From NCBI RefSeq assembly GCF_937981445.1, contig NZ_CALJON010000011.1, positions 1 to 39,164 of the forward strand: a stretch of 39,164 nt of DNA, read 5' to 3'. The notes under the pieces are model-generated. The model saw only the letters and a list, made by a program, of their open reading frames with translations, did not search any database and was not told where the DNA came from. This DNA is from an uncultured Veillonella sp. (GTDB taxonomy: Bacteria; Bacillota; Negativicutes; Veillonellales; Veillonellaceae). Shown here one piece after another: positions 31,908-39,164 of this stretch. The position numbers and the translations under genes were made by a program. Within the stretch, counting starts at the first letter, position 1, and each line of letters starts with the position of its first letter.

Positions 31908-32306
31908 TTACCATACATATGCAAGTACTTCGCCACCAAGACCTTCTTTACGAGCTTGTTTGTCGCTCATAACGCCTTTAGATGTAGAAATAACTGCAAT
32001 ACCTAAACCACCAAGTACGCGAGGAAGTTCTTCTTTCTTCGCATAAACACGTAAGCCTGGTTTAGAAATACGTTTAATTCCAGTAATTACTTTTTCATTA
32101 TTGGAACCATATTTTAACGTTACTTTTAGTACGTTGTATTTACCATTTTCAACAGTTTCAACGCTCTTAATAAATCCTTCTTCTTTAAGGATTTCTAGAA
32201 CGGCAGCCTTCGTACGGGAAACAGGAATTTCTACTGTTTCATGAAGAGCAGCATTTGCATTACGGATGCGTGTAAGCATATCCGCAATCGGATCGGTCAT
32301 TACCAT
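31908..32306 (-). CDS. rpsH: 30S ribosomal protein S8
   Basis: A 132-residue S8, a central 16S rRNA assembly protein and in many bacteria the translational repressor of the spc operon. It begins MVMTDPIADMLTRIRNANAA and has VISTSKGVMSDKQARKEGLG near the end. AAGGAGG is ten bases ahead of the first ATG; the third-codon ATG is possible but farther away. Confidence 0.97.
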   Translation of the reverse strand: MVMTDPIADMLTRIRNANAALHETVEIPVSRTKAAVLEILKEEGFIKSVETVENGKYNVLKVTLKYGSNNEKVITGIKRISKPGLRVYAKKEELPRVLGGLGIAVISTSKGVMSDKQARKEGLGGEVLAYVW

Positions 32307-32334
32307 ATTCTAAAAACCTCCTTCCGCAATCCAA

Positions 32335-32604
32335 TTACCAACTGGCTTTTTTAACGCCAGGAATTTGTCCCTTATAAGCTAATTCACGGAACGCAATACG
32401 GCTAATGCCGAATTTACGCATATAACCATGAGGACGTCCAGTTAAGTTACAACGATTGTGTAAACGAGTTGGGGACGCATTAGCAGGCAACTGAGACAAT
32501 GCTTCATAGTCGCCAGCAGCTTTTAAAGCTTCACGCTTAGCCGCATATTTAGCAACTAATTTTGCACGTTTCTTTTCGCGTTCAAGCATAGATTTTTTAG
32601 CCAT
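32335..32604 (-). CDS. rpsN: 30S ribosomal protein S14, zinc-free long form
   Basis: An 89-residue S14 of the long form without zinc ligands. Only one cysteine is present, in RLHNRCNLTGRPHGYMRKFG, where the short zinc form has CxxC motifs. Many Firmicutes encode the 61-residue zinc form in this operon, so this is a lineage marker. It sits normally between rplE and rpsH. Confidence 0.96.
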   Translation of the reverse strand: MAKKSMLEREKKRAKLVAKYAAKREALKAAGDYEALSQLPANASPTRLHNRCNLTGRPHGYMRKFGISRIAFRELAYKGQIPGVKKASW

Positions 32605-32620
32605 CTATAGTTCCTCCTAC

Positions 32621-33160
32621 TTATTTTTCAAACGGCATACCACAAAGTGCCAATAATTCACGAGCTTCTTCATCAGTTTTAGCGCTAGTAACTACGATGA
32701 TATCCATACCAGTTACACGTTCTACCTGATCATATTCGATTTCAGGGAAGATGAGCTGTTCTTTAAGACCCAATGCATAGTTACCACGGCCATCAAAAGC
32801 CTTAGCACTTACGCCGCGGAAGTCACGTACACGTGGCAAAGCTACGTTGATTAGTTTGTCTAAGAATTCATACATTCGTTGGCCGCGAAGAGTTACTTTT
32901 GTACCAAGGTTCATGCCTTCACGAACTTTGAAGTTAGCAATGGATTTCTTAGCTTTAGTAATAACTGGTTTTTGACCAGCAATGATTGTAAGGTCATTTA
33001 CAGCGGATTCTAATGCTTTTGCATTACCTACTGCATCGCCTACACCAATATTGATAACGACTTTTTCAATTTTAGGAATTTCCATAACGTTTTTGTATTG
33101 GAATTTTTCCTGTAAAGCCTGACGAATTTCATTAGTATATTTATCGTTTAAACGAGCCAT
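32621..33160 (-). CDS. rplE: 50S ribosomal protein L5
   Basis: A 179-residue L5, which binds 5S rRNA and contacts S13 and the P-site tRNA. It has VMEIPKIEKVVINIGVGDAV near the start and YALGLKEQLIFPEIEYDQV late. It follows rplX by 24 bases. Confidence 0.97.
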   Translation of the reverse strand: MARLNDKYTNEIRQALQEKFQYKNVMEIPKIEKVVINIGVGDAVGNAKALESAVNDLTIIAGQKPVITKAKKSIANFKVREGMNLGTKVTLRGQRMYEFLDKLINVALPRVRDFRGVSAKAFDGRGNYALGLKEQLIFPEIEYDQVERVTGMDIIVVTSAKTDEEARELLALCGMPFEK

Positions 33161-33184
33161 TAGTGGGGAGCCCTCCTTTCCTGA

Positions 33185-33511
33185 TTATTTATCTAGTACT
33201 GCACCGCTCTTAACAGTGGCGCGTACATATTTACCATTTTGTTCTACTTTTTTAATGCGAGTAGGTTGTTTAGTTTCAGGATCGATAACCATTACATTAG
33301 AAACATGGATAGGAGCTTCTTTAGTAATGATGCCGCCTTGAGGGTTAGCCTGATTTGGTTTCGTATGACGTTTTACAAGGTTAACACCTTTAACGAACAC
33401 ACGAGATTTTTTAGGTTCAGTAGCGATAACTTCGCCTTGCTTGCCCTTATCTCGACCGGAGATAACAACAACAGTATCGCCTTTTTTCACTAGTAATTTA
33501 GTTTGGGACAT
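33185..33511 (-). CDS. rplX: 50S ribosomal protein L24
   Basis: A 108-residue L24, an assembly initiator at the 5' end of 23S rRNA. The KOW motif lies at the start (VKKGDTVVVISGRDKGKQGE), followed by VKRHTKPNQANPQGGIITKE. It lies 17 bases after rplN. Confidence 0.97.
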   Translation of the reverse strand: MSQTKLLVKKGDTVVVISGRDKGKQGEVIATEPKKSRVFVKGVNLVKRHTKPNQANPQGGIITKEAPIHVSNVMVIDPETKQPTRIKKVEQNGKYVRATVKSGAVLDK

Positions 33512-33528
33512 CGTCGCGTTCCTCCTTC

Positions 33529-33897
33529 TTATAATACTTCTGGAGCAAGAGAGATAATCTTCATGAAATCTTTTTCACGAAGCTCACGTGCTACAGGTCC
33601 AAAAATACGAGTGCCACGTGGGCTCTTGTCATCTTTAATTACAACTGCTGCGTTTTCGTCGAAACGAATATAAGAACCATCTTGACGACGGATACCTTTT
33701 TTAGAACGAACAATTACGGCTTTAACTACGTCGCCTTTCTTGACAACGCCACCGGGTGATGCATCTTTTACAGAAGCAACGATTACGTCACCGATATTGC
33801 CGAATTTGCGGTAAGAACCACCCATAACCTGGATGCACATAATACGTTTTGCACCAGTGTTGTCGGCAACATTCAAAATTGTTTGTTGCTGGATCAT
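33529..33897 (-). CDS. rplN: 50S ribosomal protein L14
   Basis: A 122-residue L14, which forms an intersubunit bridge. It shows LNVADNTGAKRIMCIQVMGG, RSKKGIRRQDGSYIRFDENA and the C-terminal REKDFMKIISLAPEVL. It follows rpsQ by 24 bases. Confidence 0.97.
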   Translation of the reverse strand: MIQQQTILNVADNTGAKRIMCIQVMGGSYRKFGNIGDVIVASVKDASPGGVVKKGDVVKAVIVRSKKGIRRQDGSYIRFDENAAVVIKDDKSPRGTRIFGPVARELREKDFMKIISLAPEVL

Positions 33898-33921
33898 CGT
33901 AATTCCTCCTTACATCACTTA

Positions 33922-34182
33922 TTATTTTACTTTTTCTACGATTTCAACCAATCTCCAATGTTTATCTTTGGAAAGTGGACGAGTTTCAACAATCTTAACG
34001 ATATCGCCGATTTGGCATTCATTATTTTCATCATGTGCCTTGAAGCGTTTGCTTGTTACCATCGGCTTATTATATAATGCGTGGGATACTTGGCGATCAA
34101 CGGATACAACGATAGTTTTATCCATTTTGTTGCTCACTACTTTACCAACGCGGACTTTACGTACATTTCTTTCTTCTGCCAC
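33922..34182 (-). CDS. rpsQ: 30S ribosomal protein S17
   Basis: An OB-fold 16S rRNA-binding protein of 86 residues if it starts at the GTG at 34182, which has GGAGG nine bases upstream and gives the normal opening MAEERNVRKVRVGKVVSNKM. An ATG two codons earlier (34188) is only three bases from the site, and a longer frame to 34212 has none. The centre contains KMDKTIVVSVDRQVSHALYN. Confidence 0.95.
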   Translation of the reverse strand: MAEERNVRKVRVGKVVSNKMDKTIVVSVDRQVSHALYNKPMVTSKRFKAHDENNECQIGDIVKIVETRPLSKDKHWRLVEIVEKVK

Positions 34183-34221
34183 GACCATTAGCCTCCTTTT
34201 CAATCCAAACAAAATTTGTTA

Positions 34222-34422
34222 TTATGCGTTTCCTTTAAGAGTAGCTTCACGCTGAATTGTTTTAATACGCGCGATAGTTTTCTTAACTTCACGAATACGC
34301 ATTGGATTTTCTAATTGACCAGTTGCGAGCTGAAAACGGAGGTTAAACAACTCTTCTTTAAGGCCGGAAACTTTTTGTTCCATTTCGGCAGCGCTCATGT
34401 TACGGATGTCATTAACCTTCAT
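34222..34422 (-). CDS. rpmC: 50S ribosomal protein L29
   Basis: A 66-residue helical L29 at the peptide exit tunnel, where chaperones and the Sec machinery dock. It is typical: MKVNDIRNMSAAEMEQKVSG, then ELFNLRFQLATGQLENPMRI. Its start overlaps rplP by 11 bases. Confidence 0.97.
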   Translation of the reverse strand: MKVNDIRNMSAAEMEQKVSGLKEELFNLRFQLATGQLENPMRIREVKKTIARIKTIQREATLKGNA

Positions 34423-34849
34423 TTACGTCACCACCCAATTCTTTACCCTTAACAACGAACTTAGTTTTGATTGGAAGCTTGTGGCCTGCCAATCGCATAG
34501 CTTCACGAGCTACTTCTTCAGATACGCCGTTCATTTCGAACATTACGCGACCTGGTTTAACTACTGCTACCCAGTATTCTGGAGACCCTTTACCGGAACC
34601 CATACGAGTACCAGCTGGTTTAGCTGTAATAGGTTTGTCTGGGAAAATTTTAATCCAAACTTGACCACCACGTTTGATATAACGTGTCATAGCAATACGA
34701 GCTGCTTCGATTTGACGATTTGTAATCCAAGATGGCTCTAATGCTACTAAACCGAATTCACCGTGAGAAACTGTGTTACCACGCATTGCACGACCTTTCA
34801 TACGGCCGCGGAATTGTTTACGATGTTTTACGCGCTTTGGAATAAGCAT
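34412..34849 (-). CDS. rplP: 50S ribosomal protein L16
   Basis: A 145-residue L16, needed for A-site tRNA positioning. It begins MLIPKRVKHRKQFRGRMKGR and has KPAGTRMGSGKGSPEYWVAV in the middle. It overlaps rpsC by one base (TAATG) and rpmC by 11 bases. Confidence 0.97.
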   Translation of the reverse strand: MLIPKRVKHRKQFRGRMKGRAMRGNTVSHGEFGLVALEPSWITNRQIEAARIAMTRYIKRGGQVWIKIFPDKPITAKPAGTRMGSGKGSPEYWVAVVKPGRVMFEMNGVSEEVAREAMRLAGHKLPIKTKFVVKGKELGGDVNEG

Positions 34850-35511
34850 TAGTTGTCACCTTCTTCCTTTTTGGTTTGTTTTACTTCAGGTAAAACTTCG
34901 CCTTTGTAGATCCATACTTTAATGCCGATGCAACCATAAGTTGTATGAGCTTCAGCAGTACCGTAGTCGATGTTAGCGCGAAGAGTGTGCAATGGAATAC
35001 TACCTTCACGGTAAGATTCGCTACGAGCGATTTCAGCGCCGCCTAAACGACCGCTAACCATGATTTTGATACCTTTTGCACCTAGGCGCATTGTGCGACC
35101 TACAGCTTGTTTCATAGCACGACGGAAACCAATACGGCGTTCTAATTGACTAGCAATGTTTTCAGCCACTAATACGGAATCCATGTCAGCTTGTTTAATT
35201 TCTGCAATGTTAACGTCGATTTGTTTATCAGTGAAGCGTTTTAATGCTTTGCGGATATCTTCGATACCAGCACCGCCGCGACCGATAACCATACCAGGTT
35301 TTGCAGTGTGAATTGTTAATTTAATACGTTTATTAATACGCTCAATTTCAATGCGGGAAATACCAGCAATGAAAAGGGTTTTCTTCAAGAAGTTACGGAT
35401 TAATACGTCTTCGTGAAGATTAGCAGCGTAATCTTTTTCAGCATACCATTTTGCGTCCCAATCTTTTACGATACCAACACGCAAACCATGGGGATTAACT
35501 TTCTGACCCAC
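34849..35511 (-). CDS. rpsC: 30S ribosomal protein S3
   Basis: A 220-residue S3 at the mRNA entry channel. It has the opening GQKVNPHGLRVGIVKDWDAK, a KH domain with GMVIGRGGAGIEDIRKAL, and the C-terminal domain with GAKGIKIMVSGRLGGAEIAR. The start is a GTG at 35511 with AAGGAGG upstream. Confidence 0.97.
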   Translation of the reverse strand: MGQKVNPHGLRVGIVKDWDAKWYAEKDYAANLHEDVLIRNFLKKTLFIAGISRIEIERINKRIKLTIHTAKPGMVIGRGGAGIEDIRKALKRFTDKQIDVNIAEIKQADMDSVLVAENIASQLERRIGFRRAMKQAVGRTMRLGAKGIKIMVSGRLGGAEIARSESYREGSIPLHTLRANIDYGTAEAHTTYGCIGIKVWIYKGEVLPEVKQTKKEEGDN

Positions 35512-35528
35512 TATATTCCCTCCTTCTA

Positions 35529-35864
35529 TTAAGCTCTTTCAGAAACTACTACTGTTACGTGGCTGGAGCGTTTCAAAATTTTGAAAGCCTGTCCACGGGA
35601 ACGAGGATGAATGCGCTTCATTGTTGGACCTTGGTCTACAAAGATGCTGGACACATAAAGTTTGTCTACATTCATATCAAAATTGTTTTCTGCATTTGCG
35701 ATTGCAGAGCGCAATACTTTTTCTACTACATCAGCGCCAACTTTCGGAGTGAACTTCAAGATGGCAAATGCTTCGCCGATATTCTTGCCACGAACGAGGT
35801 CAGCAACAATACGGATTTTACGAGGCGCGATGCGCACGTGTTTAGCGATTGCTTTTGCTTCCAT
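35529..35864 (-). CDS. rplV: 50S ribosomal protein L22
   Basis: A 111-residue L22, whose long beta hairpin lines the exit tunnel and macrolide site. It has KHVRIAPRKIRIVADLVRGK and the hairpin region MKRIHPRSRGQAFKILKRSS. It starts 18 bases after rpsS. Confidence 0.97.
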   Translation of the reverse strand: MEAKAIAKHVRIAPRKIRIVADLVRGKNIGEAFAILKFTPKVGADVVEKVLRSAIANAENNFDMNVDKLYVSSIFVDQGPTMKRIHPRSRGQAFKILKRSSHVTVVVSERA

Positions 35865-35882
35865 TATCTAATTCCTCCTATA

Positions 35883-36164
35883 TTACTTCTTACCGGTTGT
35901 TTTTTCGCTCTTAACATGACCTTTGAAAGTACGAGTTGGAGCAAATTCACCTAATTTATGACCTACCATATCCTCTGTAACGAATACAGGAACGTGTTTG
36001 CGACCATCATGAACAGCAATTGTATGGCCTACAAAAGTTGGGATAATAGTAGAGGCACGAGACCAGGTTTTTACAACTTTCTTATCATTTGTTTCATTTA
36101 AGGCATCAATTTTCTTCACAAGAGAAGCTGCGACGAAAGGGCCTTTTTTTATAGATCTGGACAC
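35883..36164 (-). CDS. rpsS: 30S ribosomal protein S19
   Basis: A 93-residue S19 in the 30S head. It begins MSRSIKKGPFVAASLVKKID and shows the family motif GHKLGEFAPTRTFKGH. It follows rplB by 23 bases. Confidence 0.97.
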   Translation of the reverse strand: MSRSIKKGPFVAASLVKKIDALNETNDKKVVKTWSRASTIIPTFVGHTIAVHDGRKHVPVFVTEDMVGHKLGEFAPTRTFKGHVKSEKTTGKK

Positions 36165-36187
36165 TGTCTTATCTCCTTCCTGTTATC

Positions 36188-37018
36188 CTATTTTGTACGA
36201 CGTTTAACGATTAAGCTGCTAGAAGCTTTTTTCTTGTCGCGAGTTTTAACACCATGTGCTGGTTTACCCCAAGGAGTAACTGGATGTTTACGACCAACTG
36301 GGGACTTACCTTCACCACCACCATGTGGATGGTCACAAGGGTTCATTACAACACCGCGGTTGCCTGGACGAACGCCCATCCAACGATGGCGACCAGCTTT
36401 ACCGATTGTAATGTTTTCATGATCAATGTTACCTACAACACCTACTGTTGCACGGCAGTTGATATGAACACGACGAAGTTCACCGGAAGGTAAACGAAGT
36501 AATGCATAGGAACCTTCTTTAGCCATTAACTGTGCAGAAGTACCTGCGGAGCGAACGATTTGGCCGCCCTTACCAATTTTCATTTCAATATTGTGTACTT
36601 GAGTACCCAATGGAATGTTAAGTAATGGTAAGCAGTTACCTGGTTTAATATCAGATTCAGGACCACTGTATACAGTGTCGCCTACATTTAAGCCAACTGG
36701 AGCTATGATGTAGCGTTTTTCACCATCAGCATAGTTAAGAAGCGCGATACGAGCACTACGGTTAGGATCGTATTCGATTGTCGCTACTTTAGCTGGGATA
36801 TTATCTTTAGTACGTTTGAAGTCAATAATACGGTATAAACGTTTATGACCGCCACCTTGATGACGAACTGTTTGTTTACCAGTATTATTACGACCACCTT
36901 TTTGAGAAATTTTAGCAATCAAAGACTTTTCAGGCTTGCTTGCAGTAATTTCTGTGAAGGCAGACGTAGTCATAAACCGACGACCAGCGGAGTACGGTTT
37001 GTATGATTTAATTGCCAT
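36188..37018 (-). CDS. rplB: 50S ribosomal protein L2
   Basis: A 276-residue L2, which is essential for subunit association and the peptidyl-transferase region. It has RHQGGGHKRLYRIIDFKRTK and the near-invariant MNPCDHPHGGGEGKSPVGRK with the functionally important His residues. It is of normal full length and follows rplW by 25 bases. Confidence 0.98.
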   Translation of the reverse strand: MAIKSYKPYSAGRRFMTTSAFTEITASKPEKSLIAKISQKGGRNNTGKQTVRHQGGGHKRLYRIIDFKRTKDNIPAKVATIEYDPNRSARIALLNYADGEKRYIIAPVGLNVGDTVYSGPESDIKPGNCLPLLNIPLGTQVHNIEMKIGKGGQIVRSAGTSAQLMAKEGSYALLRLPSGELRRVHINCRATVGVVGNIDHENITIGKAGRHRWMGVRPGNRGVVMNPCDHPHGGGEGKSPVGRKHPVTPWGKPAHGVKTRDKKKASSSLIVKRRTK

Positions 37019-37043
37019 TATGGGGCCTCCTTACTAGACTATC

Positions 37044-37328
37044 TTAAACACCTTCAAAGAATTCAATGGATTCGCCAGCCTTTAAAGTTACGATAGCTTT
37101 TTTGTAATCGCTACGTTTACCTTGATTGCGGCCCATGCGTTTTACTTTTCCAAGAACTCGAATGGTAGCAACTTTTTCTACCTTTACATTGAAGATTCTT
37201 TCTACAGCTTGACGGATCTGCACTTTATTAGCAGTCAAAGGCACACGGAATGTGTATTTGCCTTCTTCCATAAGAATTGTAGTTTTTTCTGTAATAATCG
37301 GACGAATAAGAACATCGCGTAATTCCAT
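37044..37328 (-). CDS. rplW: 50S ribosomal protein L23
   Basis: A 94-residue L23 at the tunnel exit, the docking point for trigger factor and SRP. It begins MELRDVLIRPIITEKTTILM and ends with the typical GQ/GKRSDYKKAIVTL region. Its ATG overlaps the rplD stop by one base (TAATG). Confidence 0.97.
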   Translation of the reverse strand: MELRDVLIRPIITEKTTILMEEGKYTFRVPLTANKVQIRQAVERIFNVKVEKVATIRVLGKVKRMGRNQGKRSDYKKAIVTLKAGESIEFFEGV

Positions 37329-37951
37329 TATGCGAGCACCTCCTCAATCTTTGCTACGGCACCTTCAGTAATGAAGAGCTTATCGTAGTGGAGAAGATCG
37401 AAAATGTTGATGCTTTCGTAAGCAATAGCTTTAACGCCTTGGATGTTACGAGCGCTACGTTCAACATTTACATCACCATCAGTGATGAACAATACTTTTG
37501 CATCACCTACATTGAAGTTGTTAAGAAGATTTAACACTTCTTTAGTTTTAGGAGTTGCTAAAGTTAATTCGTCCAATACGATCAATTCGTTATTGTTTAC
37601 TTTGTCGCTAAGTGCAGATTTAACTGCTAGACGTCTAGCTTTACGAGGCATTGCCTTGTAATAGCTACGAGGTTGTGGACCAAATACGGTACCACCACCA
37701 ACCCATAATGGGCTACGAGTGGAGCCTACGCGAGCACGACCAGTACCTTTTTGTTTCCAAGGTTTACGGCCACCGCCACGAACTAGACCTCTCGTTTTTG
37801 TTGCGTGAGTGCCAAGACGTTCGTTAGATAACTGACGAACAACGGCTTGATGCATAACAGCTGCATTTACTTCAACTGCAAATACTGCATCATTTAACTG
37901 TATTTCACCGACTTTAGTGCCGGACATATTATATTTTGTTACTGTTGGCAT
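37328..37951 (-). CDS. rplD: 50S ribosomal protein L4
   Basis: A 207-residue L4, whose loop reaches into the exit tunnel and which in some bacteria represses the S10 operon. It contains RGGGRKPWKQKGTGRARVGS and GPQPRSYYKAMPRKARRLAV. The ATG at 37951 has AAAGGAGG seven bases upstream; the longer frame from 37972 would add seven residues that include the binding site. Confidence 0.97.
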   Translation of the reverse strand: MPTVTKYNMSGTKVGEIQLNDAVFAVEVNAAVMHQAVVRQLSNERLGTHATKTRGLVRGGGRKPWKQKGTGRARVGSTRSPLWVGGGTVFGPQPRSYYKAMPRKARRLAVKSALSDKVNNNELIVLDELTLATPKTKEVLNLLNNFNVGDAKVLFITDGDVNVERSARNIQGVKAIAYESINIFDLLHYDKLFITEGAVAKIEEVLA

Positions 37952-37976
37952 TAGAGATCCTCCTTTCGACAATTAG

Positions 37977-38618
37977 TTATTTAACAGGTTTTACTGTATT
38001 GCGAACCATTACTAGGCTACCTTTAGCACCTGGAATGCCGCCTTTAATAAGCAACAAGTTGCGTTCAGTATCCACTTTAACAACGGATAAACGCTGTACA
38101 GTAACTCTGCCACCGCCCATTTGTCCTGGGAGTTTCTTGCCTTTGTAAACCTTACCGCCGCCACCGGAGATCATAGGACCGATGGAACCAGGTTCACGAT
38201 GAGATTTGGATCCGTGAGTTACAGGACCGCGATGGAAGTTGTGGCGCTTAATAGTACCAGCGAACCCCTTACCTTTACCTGTACCAACTACATCAACCAA
38301 CTCACCTTCTGCGAAGATATCAGCTGCCAGAGTTTGGCCCACTGTGTAATCAGTTGCTTCAGCAAGGCGAAGTTCGCGAAGATATTTAACTGGCGCTACG
38401 CCGGCTTTTTCGAACTGGCCTTTTACAGGTTTAGTTAAATGTTTTTCTTTAATGGAGCCGTAACCAAGCTGTACTGCATCGTATCCGTCAGATTCAACAG
38501 TTTTAACGCGCACTACTACGCTTGGGGTAGTTTCCACTACAGTGACAGGAACTAACTTACCTTCAGTAGTGAAGATTTGAGTCATCCCTAACTTTTTACC
38601 CAAAATAGCTTTAGACAT
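37977..38618 (-). CDS. rplC: 50S ribosomal protein L3
   Basis: A 213-residue L3, an early assembly protein whose loop approaches the peptidyl-transferase centre. It begins SKAILGKKLGMTQIFTTEGK and shows the conserved loop HRGPVTHGSKSHREPGSIG. It starts 15 bases after rpsJ. Confidence 0.98.
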   Translation of the reverse strand: MSKAILGKKLGMTQIFTTEGKLVPVTVVETTPSVVVRVKTVESDGYDAVQLGYGSIKEKHLTKPVKGQFEKAGVAPVKYLRELRLAEATDYTVGQTLAADIFAEGELVDVVGTGKGKGFAGTIKRHNFHRGPVTHGSKSHREPGSIGPMISGGGGKVYKGKKLPGQMGGGRVTVQRLSVVKVDTERNLLLIKGGIPGAKGSLVMVRNTVKPVK

Positions 38619-38633
38619 AATCGCACCTCCTTA

Positions 38634-38945
38634 TTATAATTTTATTTCAATAGATACACCAGCTGGTAATTCAAGACGAGTGATAGCATCTACTGTTTTC
38701 GAATTTGATTCAAGAATATCGATTAAACGTTTATGTGTACGCATTTCGAATTGTTCGCGAGAGTCTTTATTAACATGTGGCGAACGAAGAATTGTGAAAA
38801 TATTTTTTTCTGTTGGCAATGGAATTGGACCAGATACTAACGCACCATTGCGTTTTGCTGTGTCAACAATTTTTGCCGCGCTCTGATCAAGAGCTTTGTG
38901 ATCGTATGATTTTAAGCGAATACGAATTTTTTGCTGTTTTGCCAT
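38634..38945 (-). CDS. rpsJ: 30S ribosomal protein S10
   Basis: A 103-residue S10, which acts in the 30S head and also in NusB-dependent antitermination. The canonical form begins MAKQQKIRIRLKSYDHKALD, with AGGAGG nine bases ahead of the ATG at 38945. An in-frame ATG at 38990 also has a strong site (GGAGGAG, 38998-39004, seven bases away) and would add 15 residues (MEQFIHEMDDRRKLF); the frame is open between them. I take 38945 as the main start because it gives the normal family length. Confidence 0.96.
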   Translation of the reverse strand: MAKQQKIRIRLKSYDHKALDQSAAKIVDTAKRNGALVSGPIPLPTEKNIFTILRSPHVNKDSREQFEMRTHKRLIDILESNSKTVDAITRLELPAGVSIEIKL

Positions 38946-39035
38946 GAATAACTTCCTCCTGTCGTCCATTTCGTGAATGAACTGCTCCATAGAAATTCTC
39001 CTCCGCAGAGGCAACCTTCTATATCATAGTTTAAA

Positions 39036-39070
39036 AACACAACACGAGAGCGGCACATACATGCCGCTCT
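39036..39070 (-). terminator. Weak terminator or attenuator between tuf and rpsJ
   Basis: A 9-bp perfect stem, AGAGCGGCA (39047-39055) with TGCCGCTCT (39062-39070), is followed on the minus strand by a loosely T-rich tail (cgtgttgtgttttt). The tail is imperfect, so partial read-through from tuf into rpsJ is likely. Confidence 0.55.
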
Positions 39071-39111
39071 GCGCTGCGCATACATATTGCTTTTACAAGC
39101 TAAAGATCGAA

Positions 39112-39164
39112 TTAAGCTTCGATAGCTGTAACAACACCAGCACCTACTGTGTGGCCACCTTCGC
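39112..39164 (-). CDS. tuf: Elongation factor Tu, C-terminal end only
   Basis: The gene is cut by the window edge; only the last 16 residues and the stop are present (EGGHTVGAGVVTAIEA). This is the invariant C-terminus of EF-Tu, which delivers aminoacyl-tRNA to the ribosome. The position directly ahead of rpsJ is standard (fusA-tuf-rpsJ). Confidence 0.93.
   Translation of the reverse strand, partial: EGGHTVGAGVVTAIEA

Noticed and set aside
24546..39164. Foreign insert or unusual gene within the ribosomal superoperon
   Set aside because: Every gene and gap was accounted for in the standard order; the only departures are the missing rpsD and ordinary start-codon choices.

Overview
The window looks like a chromosomal segment of a low-GC, diderm, anaerobic Firmicute of the class Negativicutes, most probably a Veillonella species. 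This is an inference from recognised gene content and codon use; no database was searched. Supporting signs are a lactate-fermenter style redox set (an [FeFe]-hydrogenase and a 2-oxoacid:ferredoxin oxidoreductase), strong AGGAGG ribosome binding sites, and the long S10-spc-alpha ribosomal operon in standard Firmicute order but without rpsD.

Region 1-17.7 kb is a mosaic of short transcription units. On the minus strand there are marR-pirin, azlCD (branched-chain amino acid export), a short cobalamin-independent methionine synthase-like gene behind a SAM-I riboswitch, a decayed DUF389 membrane-protein gene with an internal deletion, an [FeFe]-hydrogenase behind an unusual structured leader, an unidentified membrane protein, a BCP-type peroxiredoxin, an NCS2 purine permease, a LysR regulator, a DUF362/ferredoxin protein, and the queuosine-precursor pair queT-queF behind a preQ1-I riboswitch. 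On the plus strand are a D-2-hydroxyacid dehydrogenase, a secreted protein of unknown function, a 51-residue membrane protein and a free-standing rpsD. A 1-kb AT-rich gap before rpsD carries a 25-unit tetranucleotide microsatellite.

Region 17.9-24.2 kb (minus strand) holds korA-korB (2-oxoglutarate or related 2-oxoacid:ferredoxin oxidoreductase), then ecfA1-ecfA2-ecfT-truA, the shared energising module of ECF vitamin and metal transporters followed by the tRNA pseudouridine synthase usually found beside it.

Region 24.5-39.2 kb (minus strand) is one uninterrupted ribosomal superoperon read from the right edge: tuf (only the C-terminus is inside the window), rpsJ, rplC, rplD, rplW, rplB, rpsS, rplV, rpsC, rplP, rpmC, rpsQ, rplN, rplX, rplE, rpsN, rpsH, rplF, rplR, rpsE, rpmD, rplO, secY, adk, map, infA, rpmJ, rpsM, rpsK, rpoA, rplQ, then a terminator.

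The strongest candidates for something undescribed are non-coding. One is the roughly 195-nt leader of the hydrogenase gene, where a good promoter fires straight into a nested set of helices. Another is a three-way-junction RNA ending in a U-tract between the LysR gene and the purine permease. A third is a pair of related intergenic tandem-repeat arrays, both lying between convergent genes. I saw no rRNA, tRNA, CRISPR array, insertion sequence, phage or defence system.
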